Positions 36,347 to 43,294 of a stretch of 63,956 nucleotides of DNA are shown one piece after another. This stretch comes from Scalindua sp964584595 (GTDB taxonomy: Bacteria > Planctomycetota > Brocadiia > Brocadiales > Scalinduaceae): NCBI GenBank assembly GCA_964584595.1, contig CAZPAM010000007.1:1-63956 (forward strand), given 5' to 3'. The notes beneath the pieces are model-generated. The model searched no databases, had not been told where the DNA came from, and saw only the letters and a list, made by a program, of their open reading frames with translations. Every line of letters begins with the position of its first letter. Position 1 is the first letter of the stretch. Both the position numbers and the translations under genes were made by a program.

Positions 36347-37387
36347 ATGAGATTTTACAACGAAAATAGTTGGAAGAATAAGATAGACCCTGCTTTTGAT
36401 AAGCCTGTTAAGACTTATTTAAAATTTCTGTGTGAAGTTGATCATCTTCCGAATGACGGACAAGTAACATTTAAGGATGAATCAATTGAGTTGATAAGAA
36501 ATAATAATAATTTGTCGGCAGATTATGAAAGTGAATCTGAAGCTGAGATGCTTCAGTTTACCCAAAAAATCGGAATAGTGACTGAACAAGAAGGCAAAGT
36601 ACTTTTCAATATATCATCTGCTATAGATGAATTTAGAGAAATTTCTAATGGTATTAAGAACGCTGGCTCTATCACTCGTTTTTTCAAGCGGATATATTTA
36701 CACTTTGTTATACGAGAGAAAATTACCTCGCAGTTGCATTCCTTATTAAAACTTGCAGAAAAACTATCAGAAGAAGAAAGCAAAGAATACTATGCTAATA
36801 GAATTAATGTATTTATTAATGATTTCCGGACAAAACATTTCGATCAATCTCAAGAAGATTTAGTTTTAATATTGTTTTCTCTTTTCATGAGAACATTTTT
36901 AAAAAGAATTGATGAAATGAATGAAGAATGTGCTGAGAAAGAGGAGATTGTACACCTGAAATCCATCGTCATAAGCAATGTGTTAGGCAGTATTAATTCT
37001 ACCATGTCTCAACTATCACACCAGAAAGATATGCCTGAACTGCTTGAGAGTATGAAAAAGGGTGATGATAAGTCACTGTTTAAGGCAGTAACTATTGATA
37101 AATCTTTGCTAAGTAGTAAAGCTGTAAGCAACAGGATTGGTCAAGCCCAGGCTACTGGTGACAATGATTTCTTGAATAAGCTGTCTAAAGCGACAAAGAA
37201 AAGACCGCTTGAAAGAGTAGGAGAACATGGTAGGTCATATGCGGTCTTAAGTTTTTTCAAGTATACTGAGCTTTCTAAACTAAACAATCAAGAGTTGTAC
37301 TACTTCCTAAAATCATGCGGTTTAACCCCTCCTGATTACCCAGATGCATTTAATAAGTTTATGCAGAGACATATTAAAAAAAATTAA
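36347..37387 (+). CDS. Unrecognised 346-aa helical protein
   Basis: It is predominantly helical and highly charged, with no TM segment or signal peptide. There are several coiled-coil-like stretches (EKITSQLHSLLKLAEKLSEEESKEYY; IDEMNEECAEKEEIVHLKS). No catalytic motif is evident. The start ATG 36347 lacks a clear RBS. It is divergent from the MBL cassette and is followed by a good terminator at 37491, so it is its own transcription unit. It could be a cargo or accessory gene of the element. Confidence 0.6.
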   Translation: MRFYNENSWKNKIDPAFDKPVKTYLKFLCEVDHLPNDGQVTFKDESIELIRNNNNLSADYESESEAEMLQFTQKIGIVTEQEGKVLFNISSAIDEFREISNGIKNAGSITRFFKRIYLHFVIREKITSQLHSLLKLAEKLSEEESKEYYANRINVFINDFRTKHFDQSQEDLVLILFSLFMRTFLKRIDEMNEECAEKEEIVHLKSIVISNVLGSINSTMSQLSHQKDMPELLESMKKGDDKSLFKAVTIDKSLLSSKAVSNRIGQAQATGDNDFLNKLSKATKKRPLERVGEHGRSYAVLSFFKYTELSKLNNQELYYFLKSCGLTPPDYPDAFNKFMQRHIKKN

Positions 37388-37490
37388 TAAAGGAATATTT
37401 CTCTCATCATATTGTAATTACAACACTTAGGACTGGACAATTAATACCCCATTCAGTGTCCTGTTAATGTGAAAACTTTTGAGTAGATTT

Positions 37491-37526
37491 AAGGCTGCAG
37501 TGTGAAAACACTGTGGCCTTTTTTTA
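37491..37526 (+). terminator. Intrinsic terminator after the 346-aa gene
   Basis: The 5' arm AAGGCTGCAGTGT and the 3' arm ACACTGTGGCCTT form an interrupted stem around a GAAA loop, followed by a run of Ts. This is a textbook rho-independent terminator on the plus strand, 104 bp after the stop of the 346-aa gene. Confidence 0.8.
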
Positions 37527-37684
37527 TTCTAAGGATTATTTGTGAACCGGGTAAGCAGTTATTACTCACAATTGATCCAGGCAATACTACCACAAACTTC
37601 TTCTATTTTCTGATTTGTAGAAATTTGAAGAAAGTTGTGACTTGGAAGTAAAAAAAGGGATAAACATAGGGTATTTATGAAAAT

Positions 37685-37759
37685 CAGTGTGGTGTGGGTG
37701 TGCGAAGTGCACGGAACGCACCGCGCGAGTACACCTGAGCACACACACGCACCACACTG
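37685..37759. repeat. GC-rich inverted repeat upstream of the rep-like gene (candidate origin/oriT)
   Basis: CAGTGTGGTG (37685-37694) and CACCACACTG (37750-37759) are perfect 10-bp inverted repeats. The similarity extends inward imperfectly to about 20 bp per arm. The segment is markedly GC-rich against very AT-rich surroundings and contains several GTGTG/CACAC steps. It lies 90 bp before the Rep_trans-like gene, the expected place for a nick site or origin. Function is inferred from position and structure. Confidence 0.5.
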
Positions 37760-37848
37760 AATATTAAACAATTTAGCACATAGTTGGGTGCGAAGCCTAG
37801 TAACACAGCACCCTTAAATTACATAAATTTATTTAGAAAGGTGTAAAA

Positions 37849-38940
37849 ATGGAATTTAAAGAAGTATTTAAAGGAATTGATAGTTTATATGTATCTTATA
37901 GGGGTTTACTCAAAGAAGGATTAAAAGAATACTTGGAAGAAAAAAAGAAACTAGCACAATCAGATGATGAGAGTGAACAGGCCATGGCAAGAATGACCAT
38001 TGAAGAGCATAATTTTGAGATAATGGATAAAGGAGGAATGGGTTATCAATTTGTCCTGGTTGATAATTGGTATAACATAAAAGTGTCCGGAAGCAAAAGA
38101 AAAGTACATCCTAATATATACGTTCAGATAAAAAGCGAATTTCTTACATGTTATGGCCCCGATATCTCAATAAAAGAGTTAAGGAAAGTTGTAAGCAAAC
38201 TGCTTGAGGGGATAGAAAAAGAAACCATAAGCAGATCGGACATTTTTGTGGATTTCATTACTGATGAGGAACTGGAAATGATTGAAAATATATCATGGGT
38301 AGCCAGGGCTAAGAAACTTGCTAAATATTGGGATGGTAGTCCTCTTACCGGATATTCAATTGGTCTGGGTGGTATCATTTCAGCAAGAATATATGATAAG
38401 ACCGTTGAGATTAAAGTTAGCCATAAAGATTATCTCAAGGAAATATGGGAAAAAGAAGGTTGGGATAAATTACAAAAGGTATGGAGACTTGAATTTCAAC
38501 TAAAAAGAACATGTTTGAAAGAGATGTCCGTAAACACATTTTCAAATCTCATGGAAAAAGTAAATGCGCTTTGGGCTTATTGTGCAAGTGATTGGTTACG
38601 GCTTGCAGTAAAAGACGATACCGTAAATAGAGCACGATGGAAGACACATCCAATGTGGAAGAAGATTCAAGGTGTAAGGATTAATGAGGGTAAATTTAAC
38701 AGCATAGTAAGAGAGGTGGATAAATCAAGGGTACCCAGCGATGAGACATTGTTTAAGAACGGTATGGGTTATTTAACGTCTTTTGCAGCAAAGGAGGGAT
38801 TTGATGATATCAATAATGAGACAATCATTAGTTTTCTTGATATCGGGAAAAAGTATCTTGAAGCACTAACTAACGGAAATGTTGATGATTATTTAAGAAC
38901 AAAGATTAATAATAAAAAGAAGAAGTATAACAAGGAATAA
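37849..38940 (+). CDS. Rep_trans/MobT-like replication initiator or relaxase
   Basis: The 363-aa protein has the order of motifs I associate with Rep_trans (PF02486) initiators. These are a strand with SRSDIFVDFITDE, the ISARIYDKTVEIKV block and VWRLEFQLKRTCLKEM. The family includes phage and plasmid rolling-circle initiators and MobT relaxases such as NicK of ICEBs1. It would nick one strand at the element's origin for replication or transfer after excision. RBS AAAGGTG precedes ATG 37849. It is followed within 11 bp by the HTH gene and then the integrase, forming a mobility module. Confidence 0.65.
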   Translation: MEFKEVFKGIDSLYVSYRGLLKEGLKEYLEEKKKLAQSDDESEQAMARMTIEEHNFEIMDKGGMGYQFVLVDNWYNIKVSGSKRKVHPNIYVQIKSEFLTCYGPDISIKELRKVVSKLLEGIEKETISRSDIFVDFITDEELEMIENISWVARAKKLAKYWDGSPLTGYSIGLGGIISARIYDKTVEIKVSHKDYLKEIWEKEGWDKLQKVWRLEFQLKRTCLKEMSVNTFSNLMEKVNALWAYCASDWLRLAVKDDTVNRARWKTHPMWKKIQGVRINEGKFNSIVREVDKSRVPSDETLFKNGMGYLTSFAAKEGFDDINNETIISFLDIGKKYLEALTNGNVDDYLRTKINNKKKKYNKE

Positions 38941-38951
38941 GGTAGAGAAAA

Positions 38952-39185
38952 ATGCAGAAGAATAAACGTTATGCAAATATTAAAGAAGTCTCAGATTACA
39001 CTTCATTGCCAGTAAAGACATTGTATGAATGGTCTGCACAAGGGAAGATACCCTCTATTAAGATGGGTAGAAGAGTTCTTTTTGATCTTTACGACATAGA
39101 CCGGGTAATGGCAAGTTTGAAGCGTAATGACAACCAAGAGGACAAAATTGTTAAGAAAATCGTTGGAGACCTTCATGCCAATTGA
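38952..39185 (+). CDS. Small HTH protein, excisionase-like
   Basis: The 77-aa protein has a MerR/HTH_17-type helix-turn-helix: ANIKEVSDYTSLPVKTLYEWSAQGKIPSIKMGRRVLFDLYDID. This form is typical of Xis/AlpA-like directionality factors next to tyrosine integrases. RBS AGGTAGAG is upstream. Its end overlaps a 23-codon ORF that leads directly into the integrase. A repressor role is possible instead of, or besides, excision. Confidence 0.75.
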   Translation: MQKNKRYANIKEVSDYTSLPVKTLYEWSAQGKIPSIKMGRRVLFDLYDIDRVMASLKRNDNQEDKIVKKIVGDLHAN

Positions 39186-39246
39186 TTATAATGCTGCCGA
39201 TAGCGTCATACAGGCATTATCGCAGGTTCCGGGAAAGGAGGTATAA
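39175..39246 (+). CDS. 23-aa coupling ORF before the integrase
   Basis: ATG 39175 overlaps the end of the HTH gene. The ORF (MPIDYNAADSVIQALSQVPG...) ends at TAA 39244-39246, the base before the integrase ATG. Its last codons contain the integrase RBS (AAAGGAGGT). The tight stop-start arrangement suggests translational coupling that limits integrase synthesis. No homology is recognised. Confidence 0.4.
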   Translation: MPIDYNAADSVIQALSQVPGKEV

Positions 39247-40317
39247 ATGTTCAAACGGAACGGTGTCTGGTGGACGTGTATTAGGCATAAAGGTAGCAAG
39301 ACTCAAATCAGCCTTGAGACCTCTAATAAGAAAACAGCTCTTGATAGAGAGGCGAAGGTCAGGACTGATATTGTTGAAGGGACTTATTTTGGAAAACTAA
39401 CCGGGTATAGTAAAACTTTTAGTGAATTGATGGATAAATTTATGAAGGAGCACGCTCCAAAGGTGTCAGTTAGTATGCAAAGAAGTTATGCCTCATCTTT
39501 GAAGCACCTTATTCCTTTCTTTGGAGATTCAACCTTATTGTCAATATCTCGAAAAAGAATCTCCAGGTATAAGGTATTAAGAAAGGGTCAAGGAGTAAAG
39601 CCCGCCACTATTAATCGTGAATTGGCAATGTTTTCAAAGGCATTTAATCTGGCTATTGATGAATGGGAGTGGATTAAAAGTAAACCCTTTCCCAAAATAC
39701 CATATGAGAAAGAGGACAATGAACGTGACATGTGGTTGACAGAAGATGAAGAAGAGAGACTTCTAGGAAATAGCCCTGAATGGTTACGTGAAATTATTGT
39801 TTTTGCATTAAATACTGGACTACGACAGGGTGAGTTACTTTCTCTTGAATGGCCGAGGGTGAATCTATTCCGTAAAACTATTCTTATTCAGAAAACAAAG
39901 AATGGCAAGCCAAAGACAGTTCCATTGAATCGAAATGCAATGGACGTGATTGTGCGGAAGTCAGAGGAAAAGGTGAGGAGGCTTAAAAATAATTTTGTAT
40001 TTATTGGCAGTCATGGGACAAAGATTGATCGGCACAATCTAAGAAGAGCATTTAACAATGCAGTGGAGAGTGCGGGGCTTACAAATCTGAGATTCCACGA
40101 TCTCCGGCACTGTTTTGCCACACGCTTAGCACAGGCAGGGATAGACCTTTATAAAATATCCAAATTACTCGGCCATGAAGACATTCGAATGACTCAACGG
40201 TACAGCCATCATTCCCCGGAAAGTTTGAGGGATGGAGTCGAAGCATTAGAAATTGACTACAATTTGACTACAATTAAGGAAAAAGAACAGTTTGATGCGC
40301 CACAAAAATTGTCCTAA
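39247..40317 (+). CDS. int: Tyrosine recombinase/integrase of the tRNA-Pro element
   Basis: The 356-aa protein has an arm-type/SAM-like N-terminal part (SELMDKFMKEHAPKVSVSMQRSYASSLKHL). The catalytic domain has the full set R193 (NTGLRQGELL), H284 and R287 (HDLRHCFATRLAQAG), H310 (LGHEDIRMTQ) and nucleophile Y319 (QRYSHHSPES). It is expected to integrate the element at the 3' end of tRNA-Pro and, with the HTH partner, excise it. Its last codons overlap repeats identical to those at the left end (40253-40272). The stop is 15 bp from the tRNA. The reading frame looks intact, so the element may still be active. Confidence 0.95.
   Translation: MFKRNGVWWTCIRHKGSKTQISLETSNKKTALDREAKVRTDIVEGTYFGKLTGYSKTFSELMDKFMKEHAPKVSVSMQRSYASSLKHLIPFFGDSTLLSISRKRISRYKVLRKGQGVKPATINRELAMFSKAFNLAIDEWEWIKSKPFPKIPYEKEDNERDMWLTEDEEERLLGNSPEWLREIIVFALNTGLRQGELLSLEWPRVNLFRKTILIQKTKNGKPKTVPLNRNAMDVIVRKSEEKVRRLKNNFVFIGSHGTKIDRHNLRRAFNNAVESAGLTNLRFHDLRHCFATRLAQAGIDLYKISKLLGHEDIRMTQRYSHHSPESLRDGVEALEIDYNLTTIKEKEQFDAPQKLS
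40253..40272. repeat. Right-end copy of TTGACTACAATTTGACTACA (candidate arm site)
   Basis: This exact 20-mer recurs at 3487-3506 inside the opposite end of the element. Here it lies within the last codons of int (D-Y-N-L-T-T), about 60 bp from the attR core. The internal 11-bp period matches the left array. Confidence 0.5.
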
Positions 40318-40332
40318 CCCTTTTATTAGTAA

Positions 40333-40411
40333 TGGTCGGGGCGACTGGATTCGAACCAGCGACCTCTTGAACCCCATTCAAGTGCGCTAAGCCAAGCTGC
40401 GCTACGCCCCG
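40333..40411 (-). tRNA. tRNA-Pro(GGG), complete, forms attR
   Basis: Read on the minus strand the acceptor stem CGGGGCG pairs with CGCCCCG, followed by A and an encoded CCA. The D stem is GCGC/GCGC with an 11-nt loop. The anticodon stem CTTGA/TCAAG encloses ATGGGGT, giving anticodon GGG. The T arm has loop TTCGAAT. Length is 79 nt with CCA. The 3' part, 40333-40379, is within the direct repeat shared with 3289-3337, so the present gene is probably a hybrid of host 5' half and element-borne 3' half. Confidence 0.93.
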
Positions 40412-40762
40412 AAAACGAAGATTTATATTTATGAGTTTGAAAGAAAATTATATCAAGATGTACAAATACAGATATATGCTGGCACATTATATCAAACTAC
40501 TCCCAATCTTCAAGAATTTTAGTAAGGACCTTTTCCTCTCAACTACCCTTTGCGTAAAAACTTAGAAATTTTCAGATGCAAATAAGTGTTATTACGCTAA
40601 TGCTTACCTTTTTTGCAATAAATTTGGTGAAATAACTATTGATTTTCATTAGTAAATTGTATATATTGTACCCGGAACTAACTTCACTACAATATGTAGC
40701 AAGGTTGATTCATGGCGAAAACCCACACCAAGACATTAACTTTGTACACAAATCTTTAACAA
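40412..40762. other. Intergenic between tRNA-Pro and the PP2C gene
   Basis: This AT-rich stretch should contain the minus-strand tRNA-Pro promoter and the plus-strand promoter of the phosphatase gene. No convincing gene is seen; the short ORF at 40639 lacks an RBS and overlaps the PP2C gene in another frame. Confidence 0.35.
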
Positions 40763-40774
40763 TTGATCTTGAAA

Positions 40775-41641
40775 ATGCAGGAAAAAAATGCTACGGGGTC
40801 AAAGAGATGCATCAAATTTGATGCATTGTCAGAAAGCACTTCTGGAATAAACAAGAACAGGAAAGTAAATGAAGATTATAAGTATATAGATAATGAAAGA
40901 AATATATTCGTTATTGCTGATGGGCTGGGAGGGCATGGAAATGGAAACGAAGCAAGCAGGATCACAGTGCAAACGGTTGCATATAGATTAACGAAATTGT
41001 ATGAAAGACTTAAAGAGAAAGATTACCCTCCGGAAAAGATTCAAGAAGGAATTAAAGGTGTTATTGAATATACTAATTCACAGATAATGTATCCAATAGC
41101 AGAATTCTCAAAAGATTTACAAAATTTTGGAACAACATTAGTATCCTTATTTTGTCATAATGGTATTGCCTACCTCCACAACGTTGGAGACTCTCACGCC
41201 TTTTCGTATGGAAACAATCATCTACATGGCACAAATTCCTTGTCCCAGTTGACCCAGGATGACAGAATAAAAAACGGGCATAATGGGTGCAGTAAGGAAG
41301 AATTTAAGATTCACTCAATAAATGCAAGGTTAGAACAGTATATCGGGAATGAACACATTAAAGTTCACTCTAATAGAGTTAATGTACATGATGATGATCT
41401 GTTCTTGCTGACAACAGATGGAATTTTAGATCCTGTTTCCAGAATAGAAATAGCCGAGATTATCACTGAAGAAGAATTTGAAGATATTCCTGACAAGTTA
41501 GTTAATAGAGCAAACCATCCTATTTTAGTGCCTTTGTTTTATTCAAAATATAAGGGAGTTTCTATTAATGCTGCTCAGAAAATATTGGCAGGAAAAGATG
41601 ATATAACATTTATTTTACTGAAAGCCAGGGAGGTTAATTAA
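40775..41641 (+). CDS. PP2C-type serine/threonine phosphatase
   Basis: The PPM/PP2C fold is shown by metal-binding motifs NEDYKYIDNERNIFVIADGLGGHGNG, FGTTLVSLFCHNGIAYLHNVGDSHAF, LFLLTTDGILD and GKDDITFILL. It removes phosphate from Ser/Thr and would oppose the kinase encoded next to it. An in-frame TTG at 40763 is possible; ATG 40775 is chosen, though neither has a strong RBS. It lies just outside the element's right end and begins a three-gene co-directional group. Confidence 0.88.
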   Translation: MQEKNATGSKRCIKFDALSESTSGINKNRKVNEDYKYIDNERNIFVIADGLGGHGNGNEASRITVQTVAYRLTKLYERLKEKDYPPEKIQEGIKGVIEYTNSQIMYPIAEFSKDLQNFGTTLVSLFCHNGIAYLHNVGDSHAFSYGNNHLHGTNSLSQLTQDDRIKNGHNGCSKEEFKIHSINARLEQYIGNEHIKVHSNRVNVHDDDLFLLTTDGILDPVSRIEIAEIITEEEFEDIPDKLVNRANHPILVPLFYSKYKGVSINAAQKILAGKDDITFILLKAREVN

Positions 41642-41642
41642 C

Positions 41643-43010
41643 ATGGAACCTGATGAATTAGAAGATTATTTTTCAGATAAATTCAGCAGTATTTCAGTAA
41701 AAACCAGTGGGACGTTGGCGGATATAGCAACGGCTGTAGTAAGCAAGCCATTTTTTGGTCTTAAGGAAGGGGATACCGTTGCCTTAAAATCACCAAAGGA
41801 GCCTTGTAAGTCCTCAATAGCAAGGTTTATAAGGGAATCAGAAATTTTACAGATGCTTATGCAGCAGGAAGTTTCTGAAATAATAACATATTATGGCTGC
41901 CTTACAACACCTGAAGGAATTCCTGTTCTGATTGAAGAAATGGCAGATCATAATCTTACTTTACTAAGGAGAAGAAAGTATAGGGAAGATTTTCCTGAGG
42001 CCTTAATGGACTCTATAATTGAAAGAGTGGCGAAAGGATTGTCATCTGTTCATGGCTTGAATGAGGGACAGGGATATCTACATAGAGACATAAAACCTTC
42101 GAACATATATCTGTTTTATGGCGGACTTGCTAAGCTTGGAGATTTTGGAAGTGCGGGATTAAATATTCAGGGGAGGATTGGAGAAGCTGATCTTGGAAAA
42201 GGTACTTCTTCCGGGGGTGCTCATGGAACGCCAAACTATTCTGCACCAGAAACGTTGGGATATAAGAAAATTTATAGTGTTAGCAGTGATATTTATTCTC
42301 TGGGCTGCGTTGGGTTTTATTTAGTTGCAGGCAAAACACCATTTGATGATTTAGGGCTGGAAAATAATTTTGCGGAATTAAAGAATGCGAAATTAGGAGG
42401 GTTGGGGCATGAAGGCTATATTGATAGCGCTATAGAACAGTTGGTAAAAAGGAAGAAGGTGTCTGATCATAAAATAAAAGCTGTCAGAAAAGCTTTAGAC
42501 CCAAATCCTGCAAATAGACAAAAATCAGTTGATGAGTTTTTATTAGAGTATCAATTTGGGGTAGAAAATGCAATTTTAAGGAAAGGGTTTGAGAAAATCC
42601 AGTATTTACTTGGTAAAACATTCGATACAGATAGTAACGCAACACCGATAGAAATCGTTGATGCATTTCTGTACGAATACGAAAGAATGCAAATGCATAA
42701 ACAGAAGTATGATCATAGCTCCGGCATGCCTGAAGAGGCAAGAGGTCTTTTAGAACAAAGAGCTGACAAAGATTATGATAATTTGCGTAAATATCTTGAT
42801 ACCGAGAATGGCTGGGCTAAAACAGATTTGCCTTCTAAAGAAAATGTAGCAGAAAGAAAAAGGTATGTAGAGGATTTATTTGCATTGATCTTCTGTTGGG
42901 GGAATAGCATTAGGGATAAGTTTATTTCTGACAAATCTATCTCAAGGGTTAGGCAGGGTAAAATGAACAAGGAATTTTTTGAAAGTTGGTATCAGGCATA
43001 CTTTAAATAA
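41643..43010 (+). CDS. Serine/threonine protein kinase (Hanks type)
   Basis: The 455-aa protein has a kinase domain over about 20-300: ATP lysine in VALKSP, catalytic loop HRDIKPSN at 147-154, DFG at 167-169 and activation-segment end GTPNYSAPE. Its glycine loop is degenerate. The C-terminal 150 residues are helical and not recognised. The gene starts one base after the phosphatase stop with a strong GGGAGG. No TM is present, so it is cytoplasmic. The kinase-phosphatase pair implies a reversible phospho-switch; the next gene may encode a target. Confidence 0.9.
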   Translation: MEPDELEDYFSDKFSSISVKTSGTLADIATAVVSKPFFGLKEGDTVALKSPKEPCKSSIARFIRESEILQMLMQQEVSEIITYYGCLTTPEGIPVLIEEMADHNLTLLRRRKYREDFPEALMDSIIERVAKGLSSVHGLNEGQGYLHRDIKPSNIYLFYGGLAKLGDFGSAGLNIQGRIGEADLGKGTSSGGAHGTPNYSAPETLGYKKIYSVSSDIYSLGCVGFYLVAGKTPFDDLGLENNFAELKNAKLGGLGHEGYIDSAIEQLVKRKKVSDHKIKAVRKALDPNPANRQKSVDEFLLEYQFGVENAILRKGFEKIQYLLGKTFDTDSNATPIEIVDAFLYEYERMQMHKQKYDHSSGMPEEARGLLEQRADKDYDNLRKYLDTENGWAKTDLPSKENVAERKRYVEDLFALIFCWGNSIRDKFISDKSISRVRQGKMNKEFFESWYQAYFK

Positions 43011-43294
43011 ATTGATTGACTCTACTGTCATGTAAGAGTAGCATACGCTTGTAAACAGATTGTAACCAATTCCAACGTAGCTAGCCAGACACTTCACGGT
43101 AATCACTAGTAAAAACAATATTGTAACTTATTGTAAAATAAGTGATAATGAAACAGCAGATATAAAACCAGACCGTTTTGCGAAATATAAAGAGAACTTT
43201 TTTTTGTGAATGGGGTTTATGTAGCCAGCCGTTCGAACAGGCATGGCAAGGCCACTACTTATTAAATTTAAGTCCATAAAATATTATACTAATT
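43011..43294. other. Intergenic, nothing recognised
   Basis: AT-rich spacer between the kinase and the repeat protein. No ORF, hairpin with T-run or RNA gene stands out. Confidence 0.3.

Larger units (their letters stand above)
3289..40379. mobile_element. ~37 kb tRNA-Pro-integrated element carrying urea/NO genes
   Basis: An exact 49-bp direct repeat lies at 3289-3337 and 40331-40379. The repeat is the 3' half of tRNA-Pro. The right copy belongs to a complete tRNA (40333-40411, minus strand); the left copy is only the 3' fragment. A tyrosine recombinase ends 15 bp from the intact tRNA and is preceded by an HTH/excisionase-like gene and a Rep_trans-like gene. This is the usual signature of an integrative element that enters the 3' end of a tRNA and restores it. 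No type IV secretion genes are visible, so it would be mobilizable rather than self-conjugative, or a genomic island now fixed. Stepwise accretion between two att sites is an alternative to a single transfer. Confidence 0.8.

Noticed and set aside
37685..37759. Intrinsic terminator as the role of the GC-rich inverted repeat
   Set aside because: The arms are far apart and no T-run follows on either strand; a proper terminator for the upstream gene already exists at 37491.
40639..40821. 60-aa ORF before the PP2C gene
   Set aside because: No RBS, overlaps the phosphatase in another frame, and no features.
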